From Bradyrhizobium sp. SZCCT0231 (GTDB lineage: Bacteria; Pseudomonadota; Alphaproteobacteria; Rhizobiales; Xanthobacteraceae): 64,000 nt of DNA. A model generated the notes under the pieces. It was not told where the DNA came from. It saw only the letters and a program-made list of their open reading frames with translations, and searched no databases. Both the position numbers and the translations under genes were made by a program. Positions 45,512-55,047 of the stretch are shown piece after piece. Within the stretch, counting starts at the first letter, position 1. Each line of letters begins with the position of its first letter. The stretch covers positions 930,001 through 994,000 of the forward strand of contig NZ_JAFCKP010000001.1 in the NCBI RefSeq assembly GCF_018130245.1. The letters run 5' to 3'.

Positions 45512-46330
45512 CTATTCCTGTCCCGACAGCAGACGCCGCAAATGCACGCCGACGATCTCGCGGCGATACCAGGCGCTGCCGAGCGCGTTGTCGGATGGCG
45601 ATGTTCCTTCGGCTGCCGCGGATGCCGCAGCCGCAATGGTGGCGGTATCCAGCGAGCGCCCTTCCAGCGCGCGTTCGGCCGCGCGGGCGCGGATCTGGGT
45701 CGGGGCCATCGAGCCCAGCGCGATCCGCGCGCCCACGATCCGTCCTCCGCTGATCGGCAGATGCGCGGCCAGCGTGATCACCGAGCCGCCCTTCGGTTTG
45801 ATGCGCGCGATCTTGCGATAACGGAAGGCGTCCGCGCTCGCCGGCCGGGTACAGGACACCGACAGCACCAGCGTGCCGGCTTGCCGGTCGCGCGCCTGCA
45901 AAAACTCCTCGATAGGGATGTCGCGGGCGCCGAAGCCGCCTTGCACGGCGACGGTGGCATCGAGCGCCAGCAGCGCCACGGTGAAATCGCCGTAAGGATT
46001 TGGCGCGAACAGATTGCCGCCGACCGTGCCCATGTTCCGTACGGCAGGACCGCCGATCGAGCGGGCAGGCGCGTGCAGAAAGGAGAGGTCGCGCTCGGCG
46101 AGGATGCGCGCGAAGGTGACACCGGCGCCCAACGTCACGCGCGGGCCGGACGCATCGATCCGGCTCAGCGCCTGGTCCTGCGCGCGGACGATCGTCGAGA
46201 TCGAGACATCGCCCTCGTTCAGCGCCCGCATCACCAGCGTGCCGCCGCCGAGATAGCGCGCGCTACGGTCCGAGGACAGCGCTCCGGCCGCCTCGCTCGC
46301 ATTCGCAAAGGTCTTTACCGTCACGGCCAT
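45512..46330 (-). CDS. FAD-binding subunit of the molybdenum hydroxylase (CoxM-like)
   Basis: 272 residues of the VAO-type FAD fold with YLGGGTLVMR and NMGTVGGNL pyrophosphate-binding loops and C-terminal CO-dehydrogenase flavoprotein domain. It accepts electrons from the Fe-S subunit. Confidence 0.95.
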   Translation of the reverse strand: MAVTVKTFANASEAAGALSSDRSARYLGGGTLVMRALNEGDVSISTIVRAQDQALSRIDASGPRVTLGAGVTFARILAERDLSFLHAPARSIGGPAVRNMGTVGGNLFAPNPYGDFTVALLALDATVAVQGGFGARDIPIEEFLQARDRQAGTLVLSVSCTRPASADAFRYRKIARIKPKGGSVITLAAHLPISGGRIVGARIALGSMAPTQIRARAAERALEGRSLDTATIAAAASAAAEGTSPSDNALGSAWYRREIVGVHLRRLLSGQE

Positions 46331-46331
46331 G

Positions 46332-46775
46332 CTATGCGGCCTCCCTCAGATGGCGGCGGATCGCCTCGAATCCAGCCTGATAGATGTCCTCGGCGACCAT
46401 GTGGGTGATCCGGTCCTTGTCCTCAGGCTTTGTCGTGAAGCGCGACTCCCAATGCCAGAAGGTGCGGTCGCCGTCGGTCACCGGCAGCAGCCGGACATGG
46501 GCGACGTAGTTGAACATCGGGATCGGCGTATCGAGCAGGCAATAGCTGAAGGTCTGTTCGAGGTCGGACAGCGCCAGCAGCTGCTCGCGCAGCTCGGAGC
46601 CGTCCTTGAGCTTGAACCGCCTGACGCAGCCGATCTTGTCGGCGGACTGCGCGCGTTCGATGGAGGAGATCGCCACCGCCGGATGCCACCGATCATGCCC
46701 GTTGAAATCGCGCAGCACGTCCCACACCGCGTCGGTCGGCGCGTTCAGGATGGTGCTCTTGACGACATGCGGCAC
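46332..46775 (-). CDS. SRPBCC-family protein (CoxG-like position), first paralogue
   Basis: 147 residues from a GTG with GGAGG 6 nt upstream. START/Bet v1-like lipid- or aromatic-binding fold: ILNAPTDAVWDVLRDFNGHD at the start, KIGCVRRFKLKDG, LLPVTDGDRTFWHWES. It is close to the next gene upstream (about 35-40% by eye). It has no long C-terminal membrane anchor as CoxG does. Confidence 0.9.
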   Translation of the reverse strand: MPHVVKSTILNAPTDAVWDVLRDFNGHDRWHPAVAISSIERAQSADKIGCVRRFKLKDGSELREQLLALSDLEQTFSYCLLDTPIPMFNYVAHVRLLPVTDGDRTFWHWESRFTTKPEDKDRITHMVAEDIYQAGFEAIRRHLREAA

Positions 46776-46777
46776 TG

Positions 46778-47215
46778 CTAGCCTCCAAACACGCGCTTCA
46801 GGGCGTCGAAGCCGCCCTGGAACACGCCGCCGCCGATGTTGTTGACGAGCTCGGTCTCCCGCTCCGGGGCGCAATCGAACTCGGCGGTCCATTCCACAAA
46901 AGTCTGGTCGCCGTCGGTGACGGGCGTCAGCCGCAGGGTCGCGACGTAGTTCTCGACACCCATCGGGGATTCCAGGATCGAGTAGGTGCAGAACATGTCG
47001 TAGTCGGAGAGGCCGAGCAGCTTCTCGCGGATGCGGTCGCCGTTGCGCAGGCGAAAATCTCGCACGCAGCCGATCTTGTCGGAGGGCTCGCCGCCCTCGA
47101 TCCGGCTCTCGGCGATGGCCGGATGCCAGTTCGGCAGGCCGTTGAAATCGCGCACCCGTGCCCAGACGCGATCGTTGCGGGCGTTGACCACGGTGGAGAC
47201 GTAGACGCGGGCCAT
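46778..47215 (-). CDS. SRPBCC-family protein, second paralogue
   Basis: 145 residues: VVNARNDRVWARVRDFNGLP, KIGCVRDFRLRNGD, LTPVTDGDQTFVEWTAEF. Tandem duplicate of the following gene, 2 bp away. Could carry a hydrophobic substrate or aid enzyme attachment to the membrane. Confidence 0.9.
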   Translation of the reverse strand: MARVYVSTVVNARNDRVWARVRDFNGLPNWHPAIAESRIEGGEPSDKIGCVRDFRLRNGDRIREKLLGLSDYDMFCTYSILESPMGVENYVATLRLTPVTDGDQTFVEWTAEFDCAPERETELVNNIGGGVFQGGFDALKRVFGG

Positions 47216-47224
47216 GGCGCGACC

Positions 47225-50122
47225 TCAGCTCTTCTTCTTCGGAGCGCGCTCGGCCGGCGGCTCGCCTTCGGCAGAAGGCGGGCCGGCAGGCTTGTCGCCG
47301 CCGCCGCTCTTGCGCGCGGAATCCTTGATGCCCTGCATGTCGCGGGCCTCGCGGATAAGCCCCGGCATTTTGGCGAGACTGCCGCCCTCGACGCCGATGT
47401 CCGACAGGATGGAGTCGATCAGCGGCGCCTGGACGCGGTAGCGCAATGCCGAGTCGATCACTTCGTCGGTGGCGCTGCGGCCGCCATTGCCATTTCCGTG
47501 GCCGTTGCCGTTGAGGCCGTCGACCTGGAGGATGCGGATGCCTTCGATCTTCTCCATCGGCTTGACGCTCTCGCGCACGATGCCCTCGATGCGGTCGAGC
47601 AGTTTTCGGCGGAACAGCGAGTAGCGGGCCTGATCGGTCAGCACGTTCTCGGCCTCGTTGAGCATGCGCTGCGCCTCGGCCTCGACCGCCGCGCGCACGC
47701 GCTCGGCCTCGGCCGCGATGCGCGTCTCCTCGGCCTGTTTCTCGGCGAGCAGGATTTCGACGGTCTTGCGCCGCTTGGCGATCTCGCTCTCTCGGGCCGT
47801 GACGACGCGCTCGGTAGCTTCCGTCGCGCGCATCCGCGCTTCCTCGGCCGACGCCTTGGCCGCAGATTCCTCCAGGGACTTCAGATGGATCGCAATCGCC
47901 TTTTCCATCAGGACAGTCTCGACTTCCTTCTCGCGATTGACCTCGAGCTTGCGCAGCTCGCGCTCGCGGCCGATGCGGGCTTCGTCGAGGCCGCGATCGG
48001 ACGCGATACGCGCACGCTCGACTTCCTCGCGGGAGGCAATCTCGGCTTCCTGCAGGGATTGCACGCGGGCGACCTCGAGCTGCTCGATCGCGCGGCGCCG
48101 CTCGATGCGGGCGGCCTCCAGCGCCTGCTCACGCGAGACGTCGGTGGTCTCGACCTCCTTGCGGGCGACGATCTCGGCCTGCTTGACCTGCCGGTCGGCG
48201 TCGATCCGTTCGGAACGTTTGGTGGAGAGGGCGATGACCCGGTCCTCATCGGCGATCTCGATCGCCTTCTTCTGCTCGATGTTGAGCACCTCACGCTTCT
48301 TGGAGGAGTTGATGCGCTCGGCCTCGAGCGCCAGATCGACCGTGATGCGCTGGCGCTCGACGGCGTCGCGCTGCTTGAGCTCGGCCGCCTCCAGCGCGCC
48401 GGTCCGTTCGATCTCCAGCGCGCGCGTCTCGCGTTCGGCCTGGATGCGCTCGGCCGCAACCGCCTTCTCCTGGGCGATGCGGGCCGCCTCGATCGCCTCG
48501 CGCGAGGCGATGTCGGCTTCCTCGACGGCGCGGTTGCGGGCGATCTCAAGCGAGCGCACGCGCTCCTCCTGCGCGATGCGCGTCGCCTCCGTGGTCTCGC
48601 GCGCGGCGATGCCGGCGACGTCGAGCGTCTGGTTGCGCTCGATCTCGAGCTGCCGGGTGCTCTGCTCGGCGGCGATGCGCTCGGCGGCCAGCGTCCGCTC
48701 GCGGGCGATGCGGGCGGCCTCGACCGCACGCTGCGCCTCGATCTCCGCCTCCTGGATGGTCCGCACCTGCTGGATCTCCAGCGCGCGGGTGCGCTCGTCC
48801 GAGGAGATCCGCTCCACATTGACGATCATGGTCTGGGCGATGCGGGCCTTTTCGGTGGCCTCGCGTGCGGCAATCTCGGCCTCGTCGACCGCGCGCGTCC
48901 GCTCGATCTCGCGGCGGCGCGTCTCCTCTTCGTTGGCGATGCGGGCATCGGTGACGACGCGGTCCTGCTGGATCCGGGCCTTCTCGATGGCCTCGCGGGC
49001 GGCGATCTCGGCTTCCTCGACCGTGCGCATCCGCTCGATCTCGCGCTGGCGGACTTCGCGTTCCGAGGCGATGCGGGTGGTGTCGATCGAACGCTGGTTG
49101 GCGATGCGGGTCTTCTCGATCTCCTCGCGCGCCAGCAGCTCCTTTTCCTCGATGGTCCGTGTCCGCTCGATTTCCTTCTGGCGGGTCTCGCGCTCCGAGG
49201 CGATGCGGGCCTCGGCGATTGCCTGCTCATTGGCGATGCGGGCACGCTCGATGGCTTCGCGGGCGGAAATCTGCGCCTGTTCGGCCTCGGTCTCGCGCAG
49301 CGCCCGTTCGCGGGCGACTTCGGTGCGCTGCAGCGCACGGCGCATCTCGATGTCGCGTTCCTGCTCCAGGCGCGCCGTCTCGCTCTCACGCTCGATCTCG
49401 AGCGCCTGACGTTCGGCCTCCAGGTTGCGGGAGCGGATCTTGATCATCGAGTCCTGCTCGATGTCGTTGCGCAGCTTCCGCTTGGCCTCGATGTCCTCCA
49501 TCAGGCGGGTCAGACCTTCGGCGTCGAACCGGTTCGACGGGTTGAAGAATTCGAGATCGGTCTGGTCGAGATCGGTGATCGCGACCGATTCCAGCTCGAG
49601 GCCGTTCTGGGCGAGCGCCTCGGCGGCGTTGGTCTTGACCCTCGCGACATAGTCGCCGCGCCGCTCGTGCATCTCCTCCATGGTCATTTCGGAGGCGACC
49701 GAGCGGATCGCCGAGATGAACTTGCCGGCGAGCAGGGCGTGCAGCTGCTCCGGCTCCATGGTGCGGCGGCCGAGCGTGGCTGCGGCGATCGAGACGGCCT
49801 CCCGGGTCGGCTGCACCCGGACGTAGAAGTCGGCCTCGATGTCGACGCGCATCCGGTCGCGGGTGATCACGGCATCCTGCTTCGACCGCACGATGCCCAT
49901 CGGCAGCACGTTCATGTTGACCGGCGTGTAATCGTGGATGAACGGCAGAACGAAGGCGCCGCCATTGATCACCACGCGTTCGCCGAGGAAGCCGGTGCGG
50001 ACGAACGAGGTCTCCTTGGAGGAGCGGTGGTAGAGCCAGTTCACGATGTAGACGCCGACCACGATCACGACGATCGCGACGATCAGCCAGAGGATCAATT
50101 CACCGACCAGCATCCCTGACAT
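47225..50122 (-). CDS. Very long flotillin/SPFH protein with hendecad coiled coil
   Basis: 965 residues; typical bacterial flotillins have 430-680. One membrane helix (about 7-28), an SPFH/band-7 domain (about 35-230), then a coiled coil built from 11-residue units starting EI or RI. Residues 284-624 hold 31 such units without a break, grouped mostly in 44-residue repeats; 650-737 hold eight more. The C-terminal third has the usual flotillin oligomerisation region and a Gly/Asn/His patch (about 870-883), ending PKKKS. It should form membrane-domain scaffolds. The gene lies between a TIM-barrel protein and a molybdenum hydroxylase system. GGAGGG lies upstream of the ATG. Confidence 0.93.
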   Translation of the reverse strand: MSGMLVGELILWLIVAIVVIVVGVYIVNWLYHRSSKETSFVRTGFLGERVVINGGAFVLPFIHDYTPVNMNVLPMGIVRSKQDAVITRDRMRVDIEADFYVRVQPTREAVSIAAATLGRRTMEPEQLHALLAGKFISAIRSVASEMTMEEMHERRGDYVARVKTNAAEALAQNGLELESVAITDLDQTDLEFFNPSNRFDAEGLTRLMEDIEAKRKLRNDIEQDSMIKIRSRNLEAERQALEIERESETARLEQERDIEMRRALQRTEVARERALRETEAEQAQISAREAIERARIANEQAIAEARIASERETRQKEIERTRTIEEKELLAREEIEKTRIANQRSIDTTRIASEREVRQREIERMRTVEEAEIAAREAIEKARIQQDRVVTDARIANEEETRRREIERTRAVDEAEIAAREATEKARIAQTMIVNVERISSDERTRALEIQQVRTIQEAEIEAQRAVEAARIARERTLAAERIAAEQSTRQLEIERNQTLDVAGIAARETTEATRIAQEERVRSLEIARNRAVEEADIASREAIEAARIAQEKAVAAERIQAERETRALEIERTGALEAAELKQRDAVERQRITVDLALEAERINSSKKREVLNIEQKKAIEIADEDRVIALSTKRSERIDADRQVKQAEIVARKEVETTDVSREQALEAARIERRRAIEQLEVARVQSLQEAEIASREEVERARIASDRGLDEARIGRERELRKLEVNREKEVETVLMEKAIAIHLKSLEESAAKASAEEARMRATEATERVVTARESEIAKRRKTVEILLAEKQAEETRIAAEAERVRAAVEAEAQRMLNEAENVLTDQARYSLFRRKLLDRIEGIVRESVKPMEKIEGIRILQVDGLNGNGHGNGNGGRSATDEVIDSALRYRVQAPLIDSILSDIGVEGGSLAKMPGLIREARDMQGIKDSARKSGGGDKPAGPPSAEGEPPAERAPKKKS
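47912..49273 (-). repeat. 132-bp coding tandem repeats within the flotillin gene
   Basis: Ten diverged repeat units, each encoding 44 residues (4 x 11), except one of 33 residues (3 x 11, residues 504-536). Units 1-8 are contiguous (48251-49273); units 9-10 (47912-48175) follow after a 25-residue irregular stretch. Length changes keep the 11-residue register. Confidence 0.88.
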
Positions 50123-50148
50123 CTTTCCCTCCCTCGTACCATCAGGCG

Positions 50149-50982
50149 TTATCGCGCGCCGATCGCCTTGAATTGACGCACCTGCTCCGTCAGCGCCCGC
50201 TCCACGGGCAGCCGCTCCATCGAGGACGCGCCGTAGAAGCCATGGCAATGGCGGGTGTTCTTCATGATGAAATCGGCATCGGCGGGATCGGCGATCGGGC
50301 CGCCATGCGCCAGCACCAGGATGTCCGGATTGACGCTGAGCGCGGCGGCGGCCCAGGTGTCGATCCGCGCGGGGCAGTCCTTGAGCTTTGGCGCGGTCTG
50401 CGCACCGATCGTGCCGCCGGTCGTCAGGCCCATGTGGCAGACGATGATGTCGGCGCCTGCGATCGCCATCGCTGCGGCTTCCTTCTCGCTGAACACGTAA
50501 GGGGTGGTCAGCATGTCCTTGTCGTGCGCTTTTGCGATCATGTCGATTTCGAGCGCATAGGACATGCCGGTCTCCTCGAGATTGGCGCGGAAGGCGCCGT
50601 CGATCAGGCCGACCGTCGGAAAGTTCTGGACGCCGGAGAACCCGAGCGCCTTCAGCTGGTCGAGAAACACGTCCATGTCGCGGAACGGATCGGTGCCGTT
50701 GACGCCGGCTAGCACCGGCGTCCTGGTGACCACGGGCAGCACCTCGTTTGCCATGTCGACCACGATCGCGTTGGCATCGCCGTAAGCCATCAGACCCGCG
50801 AGCGAGCCGCGGCCGGCCATGCGATAGCGGCCGGAATTGTAGATGACGATGAGGTCGACGCCGCCGGCTTCCTCGCATTTGGCTGATAGCCCGGTGCCGG
50901 CGCCGCCGCCGACGATCGGCTCGCCGCGCCTCGCCATGTCGCGAAACTTCTTCAGGAGCGCCGCGCGTTCAAACCTGGCCAT
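50149..50982 (-). CDS. TIM-barrel 'phosphoenolpyruvate hydrolase' family protein
   Basis: 277 residues of the PEP-mutase/isocitrate-lyase-like TIM barrel. Conserved blocks are [53 protein letters not shown] and [13 protein letters not shown]. The family is commonly encoded next to, or fused with, Tm-1-like UPF0261 proteins. The 3-bp gap to the LivF/Tm-1 gene fits this. The reaction is not experimentally clear for the family. Confidence 0.9.
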   Translation of the reverse strand: MARFERAALLKKFRDMARRGEPIVGGGAGTGLSAKCEEAGGVDLIVIYNSGRYRMAGRGSLAGLMAYGDANAIVVDMANEVLPVVTRTPVLAGVNGTDPFRDMDVFLDQLKALGFSGVQNFPTVGLIDGAFRANLEETGMSYALEIDMIAKAHDKDMLTTPYVFSEKEAAAMAIAGADIIVCHMGLTTGGTIGAQTAPKLKDCPARIDTWAAAALSVNPDILVLAHGGPIADPADADFIMKNTRHCHGFYGASSMERLPVERALTEQVRQFKAIGAR

Positions 50983-50985
50983 CGG

Positions 50986-53196
50986 TCACCTCGCTAGTCT
51001 CCGCCGCGCGCCGGCGCGCCCGAACAGGGTTCGGAAAGCACTGACGATGGCGGCGGCGAAATCGGGATCGTTGATGTTCTTAGGCGTGCGAATGAGCTGG
51101 CGATTGCCGGTCTGCCGCACCGTGCGCTCCAGAGTGCGGAACAGCGCAGCGTCGGCGTCCGGATCCCAGAATGGCCGGCCCCGCGCATCGAGCGCGGAGA
51201 CGCCGCCCTCGGGCAGGAAGAAGCGCACCGGGCCATCCATCTGGTTGAGCCGCTCGCCGATCCAGCGGCCCATGCGCTCGTTCTCTTCGGCCGTCGTCCG
51301 CATCAACGTCACCTGCGGATTGTGGACGTGGAACTTGCGGCCACGGTAGCGCTCGGGAATGGTGTCGGGCGCGCCGAAATTGACCATGTCGAGCGCGCCG
51401 ACCGAGCCGACATAGGGCAGGCGGCTACGGATGATCGCGCCAAAGCGATCCTCGGTTGCCGGGAACACGCCGCCCATCAGAAGGTCGCAGACTTCAGTCG
51501 TGGTGAGGTCGATGATGCCGGCGAGCTGGCCGGACTCCACGAGCTTTTCCATGGACCGGCCGCCGACGCCGGTGGCGTGGAAGACCAGGCATTCGAAATC
51601 GTCGCGCAGCTCGGCCGCAATCTTCTGCACAGCCGGCGTGGTGACGCCGAACATGGTGATGCCGACCGCAGGCAGCCCGCTGGCCGCGCGCTCCGTCGCG
51701 GCACGTGCATCGAGCCGCGCCTTGACCATGCCGGCGAGCGCATTGGCACCGTTGGCCAGCACCGCGCGCGAGATCGAGTTCAGCCCCTGCACGTCCGTGA
51801 CCGAATACATCATCGTGATGTCGGCTGGGCCGACATAGGGCCCGACGTCGCCGGAGGCGACCGAGGATATGATCAGCTTGGGCACGCCGACGGGGAGCGC
51901 CCGCATGCCCGGCGCGACCAGCGAGGCCGCACCGGAGCCGCCCGCCGAGATCACGCCGGCGACATTGCCCTGGCGCCGCAGCCAGTTGGCGAAGGCATCC
52001 GCCATCGCGGTCACGGCTGCGCCGCGGTCGGCGCCGAATACGGCTGCCCCGCCGCGGCCGTGGTTCAGCGCGATCTCCTGCGCGGAGACATCGCAGGATG
52101 AATGCTTGCCGCTGGTCGAGACGTCGACCAGCCGCGTGCGCAGTCCGCTTTCCGCGACGATGTCGCGGATGTAGCGCAGCTCCACGCCCTTGGTGTCGAG
52201 CGTGCCGACGACCAGCACGACGGGCGGGCCCGAGGCCTGGGCCGCCACCGGTTCGCGCTTGCGCCGCGCCGTCTCGTCGAGCCGCGCGACTTGCGTCGAG
52301 AGCGTCCGCGCTGCGGCCTCGATGCGCGCAATCGGCACCGGTTGCGACCATCGCGTCGGCAGCGTCGGGTTGGAGATGTAGATGCGAACCGGTCCGTCGC
52401 GGCGTGGCGCCGGCGCCGGTTTCGCTTCGACGCTGGAGGCGGCGATGTCGATCTCCGGCTCGAGCTCGGCGTGAAGTCCCACGCCGAGCAGGCGCTGCTG
52501 GAGTTCGCGGTCCGCGGCAAGGCGCGCGGAGTCGATGATGCGGTTGATGCGGCCGTTGACCATGATCGCGACGTTGCGCGAGATTGCGGTGGCCACGCCG
52601 ATATTCTGCTCGATCACGAGCACGGACATGTCGCCGTCTTCGCCGAGCCGCAGCAGCATCTCCTCGACCTGCGCGACGATGACGGGCGCGAGGCCTTCGG
52701 TCGGCTCGTCCATGATGAGCAGGTGCGGATTGGTGAGCAGCGCGCGCGAGATCGCCAGCATCTGCTGTTCGCCCCCGGAGAGCTGGCCGCCGCCGTGATC
52801 CCTGCGTTCGGCGAGGCGCGGGAAGGTCTGGTAGATGCGCTCGACGGTCCAGGCGCCGGAGCGCATGCCGCCAGCAAGCCGCAGATGCTCATCGACACTG
52901 AGCGAGCGCCACAGGCGGCGTCCCTGCGGTACGTAGCCGACGCCAAGTCTGGCGATCTGAGCCGGCGGCCGCCGAGTGACATCCTCGCCACGGACGCGGA
53001 TCGATCCGCCGCTCACGCCCACCAGACCCATGATCGCCTTGCACAGCGTGGTCTTGCCCATGCCGTTGCGGCCGACGACGGAGAATACGCCGCTCTCCAG
53101 CGTGAGATCGACGCCTTGCAGGGCGTGGGAGTGGCCGTAGTAGACGTCGAGGCCGCGGACCTCGAGCGCAGGGGAAGAGCGGCGGGTCTCATTCAT
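50986..53196 (-). CDS. Fusion: LivF-type ABC ATPase plus Tm-1-like (UPF0261) domain
   Basis: 736 residues. Residues 1 to about 240 are a complete LivF ATPase: Walker [10 protein letters not shown] (43-51), signature LSGGEQQ (139-145), Walker [14 protein letters not shown] (159-171) and IEQN. A linker (about 240-320, Pro/Arg-rich) leads to a full Tm-1-like domain (about 323-725): [48 protein letters not shown] and [12 protein letters not shown]. The two parts are normally separate proteins. The Tm-1 domain binds nucleotide in plants; its bacterial role is unknown. Overlaps livG by 8 bp. Confidence 0.94.
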   Translation of the reverse strand: MNETRRSSPALEVRGLDVYYGHSHALQGVDLTLESGVFSVVGRNGMGKTTLCKAIMGLVGVSGGSIRVRGEDVTRRPPAQIARLGVGYVPQGRRLWRSLSVDEHLRLAGGMRSGAWTVERIYQTFPRLAERRDHGGGQLSGGEQQMLAISRALLTNPHLLIMDEPTEGLAPVIVAQVEEMLLRLGEDGDMSVLVIEQNIGVATAISRNVAIMVNGRINRIIDSARLAADRELQQRLLGVGLHAELEPEIDIAASSVEAKPAPAPRRDGPVRIYISNPTLPTRWSQPVPIARIEAAARTLSTQVARLDETARRKREPVAAQASGPPVVLVVGTLDTKGVELRYIRDIVAESGLRTRLVDVSTSGKHSSCDVSAQEIALNHGRGGAAVFGADRGAAVTAMADAFANWLRRQGNVAGVISAGGSGAASLVAPGMRALPVGVPKLIISSVASGDVGPYVGPADITMMYSVTDVQGLNSISRAVLANGANALAGMVKARLDARAATERAASGLPAVGITMFGVTTPAVQKIAAELRDDFECLVFHATGVGGRSMEKLVESGQLAGIIDLTTTEVCDLLMGGVFPATEDRFGAIIRSRLPYVGSVGALDMVNFGAPDTIPERYRGRKFHVHNPQVTLMRTTAEENERMGRWIGERLNQMDGPVRFFLPEGGVSALDARGRPFWDPDADAALFRTLERTVRQTGNRQLIRTPKNINDPDFAAAIVSAFRTLFGRAGARRRLAR

Positions 53197-53971
53197 GGCC
53201 GCCTCCGAGATAGAGCTCCTGCACTTCAGGGTCGGACTGGATCTCCTGCGGCAAGCCCTCCTTGAAGATGCGGCCGTTGTGCATCATCGTGACGCTCTCG
53301 ACGACGCGCAGGGCGACGTCCATGTCGTGCTCGATGATGATGTAGCCGATATGGGCGGGCAGGGAGGTCAGGATCTCGATCAGCTCGGCCCGTTCGGTCG
53401 GCGACAGGCCTGCGGCCGGCTCGTCGAACAGCACGAAGCGCGGCGCACCGGCGAGTGCGAGCGCGATTTCGAGCTGGCGCTGCTGGCCGTGCGCGAGCTC
53501 GGCCACGCGCTGGTCCTTCACGGCGGACAGATGCACGGCCTGGACGAGATTGTCGGCCGCGTGCATCAAGGCATCGTTCTGTCCCGGGCGCAGGAACGAG
53601 AAGCGTCCCCGCGAGACGCCGCGGCAGGCGAGATAGACGTTGTCCTGCACGGTAAGGCCGGGGAACAGCGCCGGGATTTGGTAGGTGCGGCGCAGCCCGC
53701 GGCGGATACGCTCATAGGGCGGGAAGTGCGTGACGTCCTCACCGAAGAAGCGGATGGTGCCGGAGGAGGGCGGGAAGTCGCCGGTGATGCAGTTGAACAG
53801 TGTGGTCTTGCCGGCGCCGTTCGAGCCGAGCACGGCGCGCCGTTCGCCGGGACGCACGGTGATGGTGACGTCGGTCAGCGCTGCCAGCGCGCCGAACATG
53901 CGCGTCACGCCGCGCAGCTCGAGCGCTGCGGCGGCGCCGACCGCGGAGAGGCGATGAGCGACGCTATCCAT
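53189..53971 (-). CDS. livG: Branched-chain amino acid-type ABC transporter ATPase LivG
   Basis: 260 residues: Walker [10 protein letters not shown], signature-like [11 protein letters not shown] in place of LSGGQ, Walker [14 protein letters not shown] and His switch IEHDMDV. The altered signature (LAHGQQR) is common in this family. Overlaps livM by 8 bp. Confidence 0.94.
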   Translation of the reverse strand: MDSVAHRLSAVGAAAALELRGVTRMFGALAALTDVTITVRPGERRAVLGSNGAGKTTLFNCITGDFPPSSGTIRFFGEDVTHFPPYERIRRGLRRTYQIPALFPGLTVQDNVYLACRGVSRGRFSFLRPGQNDALMHAADNLVQAVHLSAVKDQRVAELAHGQQRQLEIALALAGAPRFVLFDEPAAGLSPTERAELIEILTSLPAHIGYIIIEHDMDVALRVVESVTMMHNGRIFKEGLPQEIQSDPEVQELYLGGGHE

Positions 53972-55046
53972 GGCGGCGCCCCCCGCTCGAAGATGGCGCG
54001 TTCGAACCCTGACGCTGACGCCAACGCTGCCACAGTCCGATGACGCCGTCCGACGACCAGAACACGATGGCGAGGAAGCCGAGCCCGATCAGCAGGCGGA
54101 AGCGGTTGCCGTCGAGCCCGAGCCTGACCAGGAAGTCGAGTGCGAAGGTGCGCAGCAGCACGAAGATCAGCGCGCCGATGAACGGACCGATCGGGCGCGT
54201 GATGCCGCCGACGACGGCGATGATCAGCACATCGATGCAGGCACCGACGCTGACCGAGCCCGGCGAGATCTGGCGATAGTTCCAGACCTGGAGGACGCCG
54301 GCGAGCGCGGCCACGAAGGACGCGAAAGCATAGGCGGCGATGCGGTGCGCATTGACGTTGAAGCCGAGCGCCGCCATGCGCCGCGGATTGTCGCGTACGC
54401 CCTGAAGCGCAAGGCCGAAGGGCGCGCGCGAGAGATATTCGACCGCGAAATAGCAGAGCGCGGCGACCGCGAGCACGATATAGTAGAAGGGGATGTCGGC
54501 GCGCCAGTTGACGCCCCAGAAGTGCGGCGTGGCCACGGTGTTGATGCCGGTATGGCCGTTGAAGATCGCCCAGTTCTGGTTGGTGAAATAGTAGAAGGCA
54601 GCTCCGATCGCGAGCGTGATCATGATGGTGTAGATGCCTTCGGTGCGCACCGCGAGCGCGCCGCCGAGCGTGCCGAACGCGGTCGCAAGCGCCAGCGCCA
54701 TGGGCACCGCGAGCCACCACGGCCAGCCCAGGCTGATATTGGGATTGCCGCTGACGCCGAACACGGCGACCATGTAGGCCGAGAAGCCCGCAATGGTGAG
54801 CTGCATCAGGCTGACCATACCGCCATAGCCGGCGAGGAACATCAGGCTCAACGCAATGACGCCGAGGATCAGCGTGGTCGCGAAGATCTCGATCAGGAAG
54901 AAGCCGTTGGCGATCAGCGGCATGATCACGAGAATGGCTGCGACGATCCACGCTGCGGGATTGTTGACTTCCGGCCATGTCCGCGCCGGGCGCTGCGCCA
55001 TCGTGGCGGGGCGTACGGCGACGCGGGCATCGTGGGCGAGTGACAT
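53964..55046 (-). CDS. livM: Branched-chain amino acid-type ABC transporter permease LivM
   Basis: 360 residues with about nine hydrophobic helices. GYGGMVSLMQLTIAGFSAYM and GVRDNPRRMAALGFNV are typical LivM features. Gap of 1 bp to livH. Confidence 0.94.
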   Translation of the reverse strand: MSLAHDARVAVRPATMAQRPARTWPEVNNPAAWIVAAILVIMPLIANGFFLIEIFATTLILGVIALSLMFLAGYGGMVSLMQLTIAGFSAYMVAVFGVSGNPNISLGWPWWLAVPMALALATAFGTLGGALAVRTEGIYTIMITLAIGAAFYYFTNQNWAIFNGHTGINTVATPHFWGVNWRADIPFYYIVLAVAALCYFAVEYLSRAPFGLALQGVRDNPRRMAALGFNVNAHRIAAYAFASFVAALAGVLQVWNYRQISPGSVSVGACIDVLIIAVVGGITRPIGPFIGALIFVLLRTFALDFLVRLGLDGNRFRLLIGLGFLAIVFWSSDGVIGLWQRWRQRQGSNAPSSSGGRRHG

Positions 55047-55047
55047 C

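Noticed and set aside
42365-46408. A 1347-codon open frame on the plus strand
   Set aside because: It is exactly antisense to the conserved hydroxylase subunits and MoxR gene; its product is His/Asp/Arg-rich low-complexity sequence. GC-rich third positions leave the opposite strand open.
47123-50119. Long plus-strand frames (998 and 583 codons) opposite the flotillin gene
   Set aside because: They mirror the 132-bp coding repeats of the flotillin; their own repetitiveness is inherited. The flotillin has a membrane helix, SPFH domain and good ribosome-binding site.
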